Source of the DNA: Planctobacterium sp965279005
Lineage (GTDB): Bacteria > Pseudomonadota > Gammaproteobacteria > Enterobacterales > Alteromonadaceae
Direction of reading: 5' to 3'
Assembly: GCA_965279005.1 (NCBI GenBank)
Contig: CBDIHK010000022.1
Coordinates: 1 to 64,000 of the forward strand
Length of the DNA: 64,000 bases
Of the stretch, positions 32,233 through 42,532 are shown piece by piece. The notes under the pieces were generated by a model that ran no database searches, had not been told where the DNA came from, and saw nothing but the letters and a program-made list of their open reading frames with translations. The position numbers and the translations under genes were made by a program. Every line of letters begins with the position of its first letter. The stretch's first letter is position 1.

Positions 32233-34910
32233 CGAGGCCGCTTTCTATCACCCAGGATCCTTTGCCACTGGCGCAAAATTTCGAAGACCTAAAAGCGCTA
32301 GGCCTTAAGCTTGTCCAGGAGTTGTCGGGCGGGCGCTGGAGTCATTTAAATGACTCCGATCCGGGTGTGACTATTTTGGAGCAGCTTTGTTACGCCCTAA
32401 TTGAGTTGGGCTATTGTCAGGATTTTCCAATCGAAGATATCCTGAGTGAAGGTTCGACTAACCCCTCCGTGCAGGCTGGGGCAAGCTACTATGAGAACCA
32501 GTTTTTCCGTCCCAGGGAGTTGCTCACCAGTGCTCCTATTACGGTTGGAGATCACGAAAAATGGCTGCTAGACCAACTACCCAAGCTGGTGGATGTTAAG
32601 TTTGCAAGCAGCCACAAGCAAGCAAGCATGGGTGAAAATGAGGTAGAGAAGTACACCCTTGGTTGTTTTTACCTGCGCTTCCATGACGACGCTTTCCCTG
32701 GTTCCGAGCTGCAATCTGCGCAATTGCTGTTGCAGCAGTGCCGCATGTTGGGTCAGCAAGCCTACCGGGCCGAGTTGGGGGATGTGGCCAGCATTGGCCT
32801 TGGCGGTGACATTTATTTGCAGCAACATGCCAACAGCAGCCAAGTTGCTAACAATATCCAACAAGCCCTAGGCAAGCTATTCCAACCAAATGTGTATTTC
32901 CAAAGTTACCAGGAGCTACACGCCCAGCATGTGGATGCGAGTGACATTTTCAACGGTCCGGCACTTAGCCGTGGTTGGCTTCATTGGAATTCCGGGTTAC
33001 CTACTTCGCAGACAACCGCAAGTTCGTTGCCCCGCGACCCTGGCAATGCCATTGCGCAACAATCCCCACTTAGCCCTGAGATGCTGATGCCTATTATTAG
33101 CCAAGTGCCCGGTGTGGCCGGAGTTGAAAACCTTGTTTTTGACCACTTCAGCCGGGAAGAGAGGGCTTTAGGCCAGGAAAATGCCCACTTTATAAAGTTC
33201 GAACCAGCTAGGCTCAAGCTACACCAGCTTGGGGCACCAGTGCATGCTATGCGCTTTTCCGACGCGGAAAACGAACCCTTGCAGCAGGACACAGCTTGGC
33301 ATATGTCAGCTAAGTCATTGGGCGCCCATATACAACTGCAGCCACCTGTTATTGAGGGGCAGCCGCGGCAGATAGAGCAATATTATTCAATCCAGAATAC
33401 CTTTCCGGCCATTTACGGTATTGGTGACAATGAGCTACCTTCTTCAGATGGCAACACCCGCGCAGCACAGGCGCAGCAATTGCGGGGCTACCTGTTGGTC
33501 TATGACCAGCTGCTGGCAAACCAATTTTCGCAGCTGGCGCATTTAAGGCAGCTATTTTGTTTTAAAGAAGCCAATACCAAGGTACCGGGCATTAATCCCG
33601 TTAGCCTCGTCGCTGACTATGACGCCAACATCCCCTTGCAGAACTTTGCGCCGACTTATTATTGCCAGTCGTTGTACAACATTAAAAACGTCGAACCTTT
33701 GTTGCAGGGATTCCAGGAATACCAATACCAAGTTGGCGCTGCTGGGCAGGCGCAGCAGCACCACAAGGCATGGCAGAAGTACAAGCAGGATGCATTTAAC
33801 CCCTATGTGGTTGGCCTGAGGGAGTCTATGGAAAGTGATTACCAAGCCAGCTTGAGGCGGCAGCAAATGCTAAACCATTTGCTTGCCCGCCATGGCGAAG
33901 ACAGCGACCTGTATGATGCGTTGGTCAATACTCCGCTTTGGTACGGCAGTTTGCTCAGGACACGCAATATTATAAAGGCGCAGGTGCTGCAAAACTACGA
34001 CAAGCTTTCCTATAACCGCAGTAAAGGTTATTGCGTCGCGACTGCCAGCAAATTGCACCTGCCTGAACAGGTCGTTGTGCAAAGGATCAACGCAGGCCCG
34101 GTCGCGCCAGCCAAACCCTGGCAGCAGGCCTTGCTGCAATTGCCATTGCCCAAGGCATTGGCATGCCTATTGGGGCAAAAACCAATTCCAGGTTACCAGG
34201 ATGGCCGTTTGGACGTGGAACTGTTAGACCAGGAACAGCAGGTTACGGACAAGGATTTTGTCAATTTTTCCAGTTTTGAGTTGAGCTTTAACCTGATCTC
34301 GGGCATTGGCCACTATTACCGCCAACTGTGTTGCCTTTTATTGCAATTGTTGCGCGTACCTGGCTTTAGGCACTGGCTTGATGACCCAATCCGTTTGCAG
34401 CAGGAAGGCGTTGCGGTTTATAGCGTGACACTAGAAGATGGCAGCCTGCTGCGCTTTGCCCGGGAACCACACCTGTGGCTAATATATTCCGGTGGGCAGG
34501 AGCTACTCAGGATCTGTCCCGATGGGGAAAGTAAACCCAGCACAAGCTTGTTGCAGCACCTGTTGCAATTGGCATGGTTGGCCACCCAAAGGCAAGGTTT
34601 ATTGCTGCTGGAGCGGGCCATTTACCCAGATATCTGCAGCCAGCTAGATGCTGCGCACGGCGCTACCCAAATTAATGAATATGCGGATATATACAGCCTG
34701 GTTCCCAGCTATGTCAGCCGCTTCCACGATAAGGGCTTTTCCAGTCAGTTTGACCAGTTTTCCCTGTATTATTGCCCAGCCCATATCAGCAACCAGTTAC
34801 TGGTAGTGGATTTCGCCCACCTGGGGCAATTACTCGGCCAGTATGCTAGCCAGCATAACCAGTTGATATGGCAATCTGGCGGCAAGCAAACGGGAGCACC
34901 CATGCAATGA
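32229..34910 (+). CDS. pvc12: eCIS baseplate-associated protein (Pvc12-like)
   Basis: The 893-residue protein starts with a gp7/Afp12-like region: WSHLNDSDPGVTILEQLCYA near residue 36, followed by QFFRPRELLTSAPITVGD near residue 95. It contains RGYLLVYDQLLANQFSQLAH near residue 418, also usual in Afp12 homologues. Pvc12 links the baseplate wedges to the sheath. It overlaps the preceding gene by ATGA and the following one by ATGA, so the baseplate genes are translationally coupled. Confidence 0.88.
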   Translation: MTRPLSITQDPLPLAQNFEDLKALGLKLVQELSGGRWSHLNDSDPGVTILEQLCYALIELGYCQDFPIEDILSEGSTNPSVQAGASYYENQFFRPRELLTSAPITVGDHEKWLLDQLPKLVDVKFASSHKQASMGENEVEKYTLGCFYLRFHDDAFPGSELQSAQLLLQQCRMLGQQAYRAELGDVASIGLGGDIYLQQHANSSQVANNIQQALGKLFQPNVYFQSYQELHAQHVDASDIFNGPALSRGWLHWNSGLPTSQTTASSLPRDPGNAIAQQSPLSPEMLMPIISQVPGVAGVENLVFDHFSREERALGQENAHFIKFEPARLKLHQLGAPVHAMRFSDAENEPLQQDTAWHMSAKSLGAHIQLQPPVIEGQPRQIEQYYSIQNTFPAIYGIGDNELPSSDGNTRAAQAQQLRGYLLVYDQLLANQFSQLAHLRQLFCFKEANTKVPGINPVSLVADYDANIPLQNFAPTYYCQSLYNIKNVEPLLQGFQEYQYQVGAAGQAQQHHKAWQKYKQDAFNPYVVGLRESMESDYQASLRRQQMLNHLLARHGEDSDLYDALVNTPLWYGSLLRTRNIIKAQVLQNYDKLSYNRSKGYCVATASKLHLPEQVVVQRINAGPVAPAKPWQQALLQLPLPKALACLLGQKPIPGYQDGRLDVELLDQEQQVTDKDFVNFSSFELSFNLISGIGHYYRQLCCLLLQLLRVPGFRHWLDDPIRLQQEGVAVYSVTLEDGSLLRFAREPHLWLIYSGGQELLRICPDGESKPSTSLLQHLLQLAWLATQRQGLLLLERAIYPDICSQLDAAHGATQINEYADIYSLVPSYVSRFHDKGFSSQFDQFSLYYCPAHISNQLLVVDFAHLGQLLGQYASQHNQLIWQSGGKQTGAPMQ

Positions 34911-37444
34911 CTACCGTTAACAACCACCTAGTGTCTAGTTGCCGCTGGCAAACCCAATTTGATGATGAAAAACAGGCGGTTAAGTTGCAAAACTACTTGA
35001 GTGAGTTTAGCCGCCAACAGCTGCCGCAGCTGCTTGAGCAAGTGTTTGCCCAATGGCTGCCAGAAGGTGCCAGACTCAGGTTGGATAGTTTGAACCTGGA
35101 TCTAGGGGTTATTGAGTTTAGCCGCATTCAACAAGAGTTGCCGGAGAAGCTGCTGGCTGCGCTTCGCCAGCAATTCAAGCAGGAATGGGGCTGCCCTGGG
35201 TCACTGCGTGCACAATGCACGCAACCTCCCGCACAGTTTCAGTCTGATTGGCCAGCAAATGATGACCAGCAATCCCCCAACCTAGCTAGCGCAGTTGATA
35301 GCCAGTTGGATGTCCTGGAGCTGTTAAAGCAGTTTTTACTGACTGGAACCACACCCTGGTGGTATGAGGGCTCGTTAAACCCAGAAACCGGGGCGCCTGT
35401 TGGCGGCACAGGGCAGGGCAGTGCACAGGTCGGGCAAGGGCAAACTCATGGCCTTGCTGGCAATGCAGGAACCCAGTCTTCTGCGGCATTGTTGGATTTG
35501 TATATAGCCAATATCGAACCATCGGCAAACCAGGGCCGGGTGCTTTTGGCAATACTTGCGGACAATGCCAATGCCAGGAAGCGCCTAATATGGCAATGGC
35601 GGCGGCGGGGGCTGGTTGCAACCCTAAAACGCTTGGCACCAGGGTGGCAGCCATTGGCGTGCGACTTTACCGATTTTTTAGCTTTGGTGATACAGGGGTC
35701 ACCGTTGTTGCCTAACACGGGGTACTTCACCGGCTTGCAACGCCACTGTGACTTGTGGCTGTTGACCGCGCTATTGGAAGCAAAAGCAGCCGCGACGGGG
35801 TTGCCGGAGATTGTCGGTGCGGTAATGCAACAAGCGGCAGCTTACCTCGGTATTGCTGTTGCGGATCTGCAATCAGCAATAACCGACGCATTACAAACTG
35901 GACGGGTTAAATTGAACCAACCTGAGTTGCGGGCAGTGTTAGGGGCTCCACCTGGTTCCCGTCAAGCGCATTACGCTAGCCAGGCTTTGGGGCAACCTGT
36001 TGCAGTAACCGCAAACGACCCGCAATACAGTATTCCCACTAAGCGCTTGCAGGCAATTTTGCGCTGGTTGCAGGCGGGTGCCAAACCCGTACGGTTTGCA
36101 TCCCCAGGCCTGGCGTTACCCGAGTTTATGGCTTTGTTGCAAGGCCATCGAGGCGAACTGCGTGACTTGCTTGGCCTAAGCACAGCCGACAATCCGCCGC
36201 AAGGCAACACCGCCAGAGCAACACCAGAAGCCAGCAGTGACCCCACAATACACCAGCGTTTCAATAGCTTGATTGCCGCTTGTGAGCCAACAAGTTTGGC
36301 GCTGGCATTGTGCGCCAAATCTAACAGTAATCAGGCGCAGTCGGCGTTGGTGTTTTTGTTGCACGCCTGTCCTGATGGTTTTTCATTTAGCCAATGGCAA
36401 AGTTTGTTGGCACAACAGGTTGTGCATTGCTGGCTTACGGCCACAGACGGGAGCCTGCGTATTGAATTGTTACTGGGCGAGCTGCAAGGCCAACTGCAAC
36501 AGGTGAATCCCGGATTCGACCTAGGCAGATGGTTGCAGCATTCCCGGCGGCAACTGCCAGAGGTGCTTAGGCAATATTTGGCTTTGTTACCATCACATAG
36601 CGCATCTGGCGAAAGCGCCACCTCTGGGGCATGGGAAAAAAGCGAAGCAGTGGAAAAAAGCCAGACAGTGACAATGGACAATACCATGGGCATTGCTGAT
36701 GACCGCACTGACCAGGATGTAACGATACACCCGACACAGCACGCAACGATACACCCGACCCAGGACATAAGGATACAGCCGACCCAGGATGCAGGAATAC
36801 ACCCGTTTCAGGGTCGCCTGAACCCACTAGAACCGCGTTGGATGCAGCTAAGCAATGCCGGCCGGGCAGCCGCCAATAGCAATGCTGGGCACAGTGGGCA
36901 AGGCTTGCCCGCACAATCGCGCAACAAGCTCAATGAAGGGCAATCCTATGTTATCAACAACGCGGGTTTGGTTTTGCTTAACAGCTTTTTCCTACCTTAC
37001 TTGCAGCGTCTGCAACTGGTATCGGAAAGCCAATTTGTTTCGAGCCAAGCCCAGCTAGATGCGGTGCATTATTTACAGTTTTTGGCCAGCGGCCACTGCC
37101 AGACCGAAGAACACCATCTGTTTCTAAACAAAGTGTTATGCGGCATTGAACAGGAACAGCCACTAGAAGCGGGAATTGCTATGGCACCTGAACAAAAGCA
37201 GTTGGCTGATAGTTTGTTGGATTCGGTGATCCAGCACTGGCCAAGTTGCGGCAGTTCCAGCAGCGATGGGTTTAGGGGCAATTGGTTGATCCGCCAGGGG
37301 GTGCTCTTAAAGCAAGGGGAAAACTGGCATTTAACGGTTGAAAAGCGGCCTTACGACGTGCTGTTGGCCAAGGCACCGGTGTCGTGGTCCATTATTAAGC
37401 TGCCCTGGCAAGACAAACCACTGTATGTGGATTGGCCATATTAA
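34907..37444 (+). CDS. pvc14: eCIS tape measure protein (Pvc14-like)
   Basis: From ATG 34907 the product has 845 residues (GGGAGCACC upstream; the frame extends to 34868 without support). The start CRWQTQFDDEKQAVKLQNYL and the C-terminal VLLNSFFLPYLQRLQL and YLQFLASGHCQTEEHHLFLN identify the CIS tape measure family, which sets particle length. The C-terminal end (WSIIKLPWQDKPLYVDWPY) is typical. Four tandem 8-residue repeats of the form IHPTQ, encoded by 24-bp units, lie at 36716-36811. Such repeats can vary in number and could alter length. Confidence 0.9.
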   Translation: MTTVNNHLVSSCRWQTQFDDEKQAVKLQNYLSEFSRQQLPQLLEQVFAQWLPEGARLRLDSLNLDLGVIEFSRIQQELPEKLLAALRQQFKQEWGCPGSLRAQCTQPPAQFQSDWPANDDQQSPNLASAVDSQLDVLELLKQFLLTGTTPWWYEGSLNPETGAPVGGTGQGSAQVGQGQTHGLAGNAGTQSSAALLDLYIANIEPSANQGRVLLAILADNANARKRLIWQWRRRGLVATLKRLAPGWQPLACDFTDFLALVIQGSPLLPNTGYFTGLQRHCDLWLLTALLEAKAAATGLPEIVGAVMQQAAAYLGIAVADLQSAITDALQTGRVKLNQPELRAVLGAPPGSRQAHYASQALGQPVAVTANDPQYSIPTKRLQAILRWLQAGAKPVRFASPGLALPEFMALLQGHRGELRDLLGLSTADNPPQGNTARATPEASSDPTIHQRFNSLIAACEPTSLALALCAKSNSNQAQSALVFLLHACPDGFSFSQWQSLLAQQVVHCWLTATDGSLRIELLLGELQGQLQQVNPGFDLGRWLQHSRRQLPEVLRQYLALLPSHSASGESATSGAWEKSEAVEKSQTVTMDNTMGIADDRTDQDVTIHPTQHATIHPTQDIRIQPTQDAGIHPFQGRLNPLEPRWMQLSNAGRAAANSNAGHSGQGLPAQSRNKLNEGQSYVINNAGLVLLNSFFLPYLQRLQLVSESQFVSSQAQLDAVHYLQFLASGHCQTEEHHLFLNKVLCGIEQEQPLEAGIAMAPEQKQLADSLLDSVIQHWPSCGSSSSDGFRGNWLIRQGVLLKQGENWHLTVEKRPYDVLLAKAPVSWSIIKLPWQDKPLYVDWPY
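36716..36811 (+). repeat. Four 24-bp tandem repeats in the tape measure gene
   Basis: Units at 36716, 36740, 36764 and 36788 encode DVTIHPTQ, HATIHPTQ, DIRIQPTQ and DAGIHPFQ. They lie in a Glu/Gln/Thr-rich linker. The 24-bp period keeps the frame. Confidence 0.9.
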
Positions 37445-37487
37445 CGAGTTTAAAACATGCAAATTTAACCACTAAATGGTGAATACA

Positions 37488-39401
37488 ATGAGCAATACCT
37501 TCAATGAAAATACGCAGTTGACCGTCACTGAAACGCTGGAGAGCTTTATTGCGGAAGAACAAAAACGACAATCCAACCTGTCGTGCGCTAAACAGGCGCT
37601 ATTTTACGCAGAAAAAGCCGTAGCCGATGCTGATTTTAAATTACGTGGCACCCTGAACCAGCTAAAAAGCAAAAAGCGCTTAAATGCTGCTGCATTGGAA
37701 GTGCGTAACCAGGGCGCAAACCTGCAGTCCTCGGTTGGTAACAACGAGCAAAACGCCAAGAAACTAGTCAATAACATCGCCACCGCTGCCGCTGATGTGC
37801 AATCGGCTGCCCTGGCCATCACTAGGGTCAGTGCCGATATTGGCGCCGCCTATAACCTAGTTTCAGCGTCAGATTTCGATACCGATATCTATCACCTGAC
37901 CAAGCACACAAATGATTTTGTGCGCAAAACAGCACTGAAAGCTGAGCAAGCGTCACTGCGGGTGAGCGAGGCCAGCGCCGACGCGGCGGAGATTATCGCC
38001 AAACAAGTGGGCGACGAAATGGGGACGGTTAAGAAAGGGATTGATAATTTTTATGATGATATCAACAAGCAGGTGCGCGACTTAACTGAACTGGAAAAAG
38101 CCGAGTACCAGGCCTGGCAAGGGCAATCCAACCGGGAAAGATCCTGTTTAGGTAGGCTGGCCGATGCAAACAAAGAAAACACTGCCAGCATTAAAGCCTT
38201 CCTGGAAGCGAATGACCAGCTGAATTATTCCCTTACACCACATGTGGTGGACAGCCAACAGATCCAGGTTAGCTTCACCCCATTGCAGGTTCCGTTTCTA
38301 CACCAGCTTGAAGCCGATGCCAAAGACGAGGATGGGGCAGGCAAGCAGGGCGATTTAAGAGCAGGCATTCGCTATTTCGTTACCCTGGTGCCCAACGAGA
38401 AAAAACTGCTGTTCCGCTACCACGAAGCCGAATTGAATTTCCAGGAACGCAAAAGTAGCTGCTATGTCGAGGTTAAGCCCGCTGACAAACCAGAGCCAGG
38501 ACCGGGGCAAGTGCCAGATGGGATTTTACCTGGGCCGTTTTCGTCGCCGGAAAACGCCAACAACTTTGTCGATGCTACGCCATTGGCACAGTTAAACAGC
38601 ATTGATTTAACCAAGGTCACCGACTCTAGCGGCGAAGCGATTGTGCCAGGTAAAGAATACGTATTGTTTTTATATATTGAACTACCCCAGTCCTTTAAAA
38701 AGTTCGTTAACAATTACAATGACTTACTTTCAGCACCAAGCCAACGGTTTGCACCTGCCGACAAGCTGGCGCTACCTGGGCAGCTTACCTTAAGGCAGCA
38801 GGAAACCCGTTATGATATTACCCGCCAGGCCGAGGCTAAAACAAGCGACGAAAACGCCGGAGGCCCAGCTATACACGCCATCAGCAAAGGCCAGGTAGGA
38901 AAACACGAGGCCATCACCGCGCTCGGTGATGTCAGCCTGGAATGCACAATTGTGCATGACCTGCCGGATGGTGTGGAATATCGCGCCCTGTTATTGCCCG
39001 CGGATCGGCCTGCCATTGCCTCGCAGACAGCCTTGGCTGAAAAGCTGGATAAAACCCAACGCCCGCATTTGAATTTCTATTTTGACCAGGAAATAGCGGA
39101 ACTGATTCCAGCATCAAATTACACCCTAGGAAAAATTGTCTATAAAAACGATTACCTGGCGACTGATGACACTGTGGGCTACCACTATGTGTTTGACCTC
39201 AATGATGCCACTACCGACATTTGTGGTGACCCCATTGAGTCCGGCCAGGTTTATTTTGTGGTGATCCTGGCCCTGATCGACGGTAAGGCTGACAATGCCA
39301 AGCAGTTCATCACCCAAATGACGGCACCCACTGATTTTTGGTTTGTGATACCAGAATTTCCCTTAGAAACCGGAGGCCCAGCAAATGACGCCGACGATTA
39401 A
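37488..39401 (+). CDS. Unrecognised eCIS-operon protein, coiled coil plus beta-rich part
   Basis: From ATG 37488 (GGTGA just upstream) the protein has 637 residues; an ATG twelve bases earlier has no ribosome site. Residues 10-250 are helical and Ala/Glu/Lys/Asn-rich, with heptad character (ETLESFIAEEQKRQ, VADADFKLRGTLNQLKSKKR). The remainder looks like several beta domains with similar phrases (GIRYFVTLVPNEKKLLFRY, GVEYRALLLPAD, GQVYFVVILALIDG). It lies between the tape measure and the ATPase, where tail-fibre genes (Pvc13) stand in known loci, so a fibre or baseplate-attached structure is possible. I recognise no family. Confidence 0.75.
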   Translation: MSNTFNENTQLTVTETLESFIAEEQKRQSNLSCAKQALFYAEKAVADADFKLRGTLNQLKSKKRLNAAALEVRNQGANLQSSVGNNEQNAKKLVNNIATAAADVQSAALAITRVSADIGAAYNLVSASDFDTDIYHLTKHTNDFVRKTALKAEQASLRVSEASADAAEIIAKQVGDEMGTVKKGIDNFYDDINKQVRDLTELEKAEYQAWQGQSNRERSCLGRLADANKENTASIKAFLEANDQLNYSLTPHVVDSQQIQVSFTPLQVPFLHQLEADAKDEDGAGKQGDLRAGIRYFVTLVPNEKKLLFRYHEAELNFQERKSSCYVEVKPADKPEPGPGQVPDGILPGPFSSPENANNFVDATPLAQLNSIDLTKVTDSSGEAIVPGKEYVLFLYIELPQSFKKFVNNYNDLLSAPSQRFAPADKLALPGQLTLRQQETRYDITRQAEAKTSDENAGGPAIHAISKGQVGKHEAITALGDVSLECTIVHDLPDGVEYRALLLPADRPAIASQTALAEKLDKTQRPHLNFYFDQEIAELIPASNYTLGKIVYKNDYLATDDTVGYHYVFDLNDATTDICGDPIESGQVYFVVILALIDGKADNAKQFITQMTAPTDFWFVIPEFPLETGGPANDADD

Positions 39402-39458
39402 GGAAACAAACATTGTGGTAACGATGCAATCCATTAATGAACAGAATTAGGTGAACCC

Positions 39459-41123
39459 ATGAAAACGAATTACCAACGCATTGCCCAACAAAAGCTAGCC
39501 AATATAGATGCCCTCTCGATTGAAGCCACCGATGCCCTCTACTACGTGCAGGAATGCCAGGCGGTGGTGGACAGCCTTGAGCTCAAGTCACAGCAATTCA
39601 GTGGCTATTTAAATGATGCTGAACAAAACCGCGACACGGCGCTGCGCAACCTGAATGAAGCCCAGCAACTCAGCGCACAAACCCAAGGCATTTATGACAA
39701 TTTGCTCAGCATGCAACAGCAAAGCCAGCAAGCAAATATTAAAATCAAACAAACCAGCCAACTCATGACTTCGTTGGTGCACGAACTAAACTTGTCATCG
39801 CAAGTGGTGGACAAACTCGCCGCCTTGATAATGCGCAAAAAGGCACTTAATCCATTGATATCTGATGAATTGGTGGAGCAAGTCAACAAGGCCACCGAGG
39901 ATTGTAATATTGCAGTGACAGCCACATTGAAGGCGTTGCAAAGCTGTTTCGTCAGTATCGCCAGCATAGAAGAAGGAACCTTGGTTACCGGCCTTGGAGT
40001 GAAGCAAAGTGGCAAGTTGTATGACGAGGTCAGCGGCGAAGAACTGGACGTTGTCAAAGAAGAGACCGACTATTACCAGTCCAGCCATGAACTGCAAAAC
40101 ATTAGCCAGGATTTGTCCAGGTTGAGGGACGATGAACAGAGCCTGTTTACTGCGTTGGTAGGCTCTGCAGGCGAAGACAAGGACAATGGGGATAAACAAG
40201 GGCAAAAGCAATTGGCTGAACTGGCAGCGATCCAACAGGTATTGGCAAAGTTGCAGCAAAGGGCAGCAACATCAGCCCAGAAAAAATCCGACTTAGAGGC
40301 AAAACTCAAGGCGCAGCTAGGCGCACTGAAACAGGCTGAGGGGAAATTGCAGGACGCCAAAACCGAAGCCCAAAGCGAGGCTGCCAACAAGGCGCTGGAA
40401 AAAGAACAAGGTAAATTTGAAAAGCTCGAACTCGATTGTTTGGAAGCCGAGCAAAAACTACAAGTCTTGCTTGAGGAAGTTAGCGACCAAAAACAGCAGC
40501 TACACAGTTTGCAAGGTGCCGTGCAATCTAACCAGCAAGCGCTAATGCAGCAAGAGCTGGAAAATCCGCCACCGGTAAAATTAGCGCAATCACAATACAA
40601 CCGCGCTACAGCCCAACTGCAACAGTTGCAGCAACAATTAGTGGCAGCGGAAAATGAGCTTGTTTACCAGCAAGCTATATTGGCCCAGTCTGATCCAGGT
40701 TCAGCGTCTTACAAAAAAGTCGAAACCAAGATTGCAGATCTACAGCAGCAGGTTAACCAGTTTAAGCGCAGCCAGATCCCTGCTGCACAAAAATCCCAAT
40801 CCCACGCGCTGCGGGTGATGCTGAAGAGCCAACAGCAATACCGGATGGTAGAGCAAAAACTGCAAACCAGCATTGATAAATTCCATTACCAGTCGCAATT
40901 GCTGCAAGTGTTTACCGACCAGCAGCAGCCCACGGCACTGCTGCAAGTCGCCCACGATATTTACAGTAGGGCAAAGCAAAAATACCAGCGTGCAGCTGAT
41001 GCCAATAAGCGGGTCACCAAGCAATTGAGCGAAGCCCAGGCAACCTTGCTGGCGGCGCAAAACCGGTTGCAATCACTTCAGGCCGGGTTGAGTGCAGCGA
41101 AAGCCAGCACACAGCCCCTGTAA
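39459..41123 (+). CDS. Unrecognised eCIS-operon protein, long coiled coil
   Basis: The 554-residue protein is almost entirely predicted coiled coil, rich in Gln, Leu, Ala, Glu and Lys (QLQQLQQQLVAAENELVYQQ near residue 390). A short non-helical region sits around residues 175-205 (EEGTLVTGLGVKQSGKLYDE). ATG 39459 follows AGGTGAACCC, a good ribosome site. It is 57 bases after the preceding gene and 15 bases before the ATPase gene, clearly in the operon. Its first 150 residues resemble the plan of the neighbouring protein at 37488, so the two may be partners. No family recognised; fibre, scaffold or second length ruler are options. Confidence 0.75.
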   Translation: MKTNYQRIAQQKLANIDALSIEATDALYYVQECQAVVDSLELKSQQFSGYLNDAEQNRDTALRNLNEAQQLSAQTQGIYDNLLSMQQQSQQANIKIKQTSQLMTSLVHELNLSSQVVDKLAALIMRKKALNPLISDELVEQVNKATEDCNIAVTATLKALQSCFVSIASIEEGTLVTGLGVKQSGKLYDEVSGEELDVVKEETDYYQSSHELQNISQDLSRLRDDEQSLFTALVGSAGEDKDNGDKQGQKQLAELAAIQQVLAKLQQRAATSAQKKSDLEAKLKAQLGALKQAEGKLQDAKTEAQSEAANKALEKEQGKFEKLELDCLEAEQKLQVLLEEVSDQKQQLHSLQGAVQSNQQALMQQELENPPPVKLAQSQYNRATAQLQQLQQQLVAAENELVYQQAILAQSDPGSASYKKVETKIADLQQQVNQFKRSQIPAAQKSQSHALRVMLKSQQQYRMVEQKLQTSIDKFHYQSQLLQVFTDQQQPTALLQVAHDIYSRAKQKYQRAADANKRVTKQLSEAQATLLAAQNRLQSLQAGLSAAKASTQPL

Positions 41124-41138
41124 CGGGTTTGCTAGCGC

Positions 41139-42527
41139 ATGATTGTCCCGCTTCCGGCCAGCCAAACCGCTGGCCTTAGTACCGCGCAAAACCTGGGCGT
41201 ACTGCACCGGGAACTAGATTGGTTGGCAGCGGTGATCAACGAAGTGATCGTCATCTACTTCCAACAGGAAGGTTTTGAGCGCCTAAAGCAACAAAGGGTG
41301 ATACACCAGCCGCCACAATACGGAGCAGGGGATGGCGTCTACAGCCAGTTGCTCACCCATTGGCAGCTCAAGCCGGCGGAGCGCCTAGCCCTTGCATTGG
41401 TAATAGCACCTATTTTGCGCCCTGAGCTGCTGGACATATTTACCAGTAAGAACGAACGCACCGACCGGGCTTTTAGCGAATTTGGCGGGGTGCTGAACAA
41501 CCACTACAATGGTTTCCAGCCTACCGGTTTGACCTTGTTGTATTTGTTATCCAGCACAAGCGCAGAAAACGAATCCGTAGCCCATAGCCTGTTAAACCCT
41601 GGGCACCGTCTGCAGCAGCAAGGATTGCTGCAAATAAGCCAAGCTGAACAGCAGATCCCCGCTTTGGCAGGCGTCCTTAAGCTCAATACCGACTGGTGGC
41701 ACTACCTGGTGACCGGTGAACCGCCAAAACACCTATTTGGCGCTGAGTTTCCAGCACAAGCCATCAGCACCCCACTGGACTGGCAGGATCTTGTGCTAGA
41801 AGATTATTTGATGGAGCAGGTGCAGGAGATCCGAACCTGGCTGCTGCACGGTGATGCCCTGATGCGGGATTGGGAGTTGCAAAAACGGCTTAAACCCGGC
41901 TACCGCGCACTGTTTTTTGGCCCACCAGGCACGGGTAAAACCCTCACTGCAACGCTGTTGGGCAAGGCCACCGGCAAAGAAGTCTATCGCATTGACCTGT
42001 CGATGGTGGTGTCCAAGTACATAGGTGAAACCGAAAAAAACCTACACAAGGTATTTGATATTGCGCGCCAGCAAAATTGGATTTTGTTTTTCGACGAAGC
42101 CGACGCCTTGTTTGGCCAACGCACTGCCGCCAGTTCTAGCAATGACCGCTATGCCAACCAGCAAACCGGCTACTTGTTGCAGCTTATTGAAGATTTTCCC
42201 GGCGTCGTGCTACTGGCCAGTAATTTAAGGGCCAATATTGATAGTGCCTTTACCCGACGTTTTCAGGCCATGGTGCATTTTCAACTGCCAGGGCCACAGG
42301 AAAGACTGCAGCTCTGGCAGCAGGCATTTGGTGAGCAACTGCCACTGGCAGAAGATGTGCAGTTTGATGCGATTGCGGAAAAGTACCAAATTTCTGGTGG
42401 TGCTATTATTAATGTATTGCGCTATTGCAGCTTAAAAGCAGTTACTCGTGAGCCTGGTTTAATCGCTGCTGATGATATCTTGAACGGTATCAAGCGGGAG
42501 TTTAGGAAGGAGAATAAGACCATATGA
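41139..42527 (+). CDS. pvc15: eCIS AAA+ ATPase (Pvc15/Afp15-like)
   Basis: The 462-residue protein has a winged N-terminal region (residues 20-225) and one AAA+ module with Walker A GPPGTGKT (261-268), Walker B LFFDEAD (316-322) and sensor-like LLASNLRANIDSAFTRRFQ. The family is universal in eCIS loci and is thought to help assembly, cargo loading or particle recycling. It is the last core gene of the operon, starting 15 bases after the coiled-coil gene. A long inverted repeat follows directly. Confidence 0.96.
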   Translation: MIVPLPASQTAGLSTAQNLGVLHRELDWLAAVINEVIVIYFQQEGFERLKQQRVIHQPPQYGAGDGVYSQLLTHWQLKPAERLALALVIAPILRPELLDIFTSKNERTDRAFSEFGGVLNNHYNGFQPTGLTLLYLLSSTSAENESVAHSLLNPGHRLQQQGLLQISQAEQQIPALAGVLKLNTDWWHYLVTGEPPKHLFGAEFPAQAISTPLDWQDLVLEDYLMEQVQEIRTWLLHGDALMRDWELQKRLKPGYRALFFGPPGTGKTLTATLLGKATGKEVYRIDLSMVVSKYIGETEKNLHKVFDIARQQNWILFFDEADALFGQRTAASSSNDRYANQQTGYLLQLIEDFPGVVLLASNLRANIDSAFTRRFQAMVHFQLPGPQERLQLWQQAFGEQLPLAEDVQFDAIAEKYQISGGAIINVLRYCSLKAVTREPGLIAADDILNGIKREFRKENKTI

Positions 42528-42532
42528 TGGTT

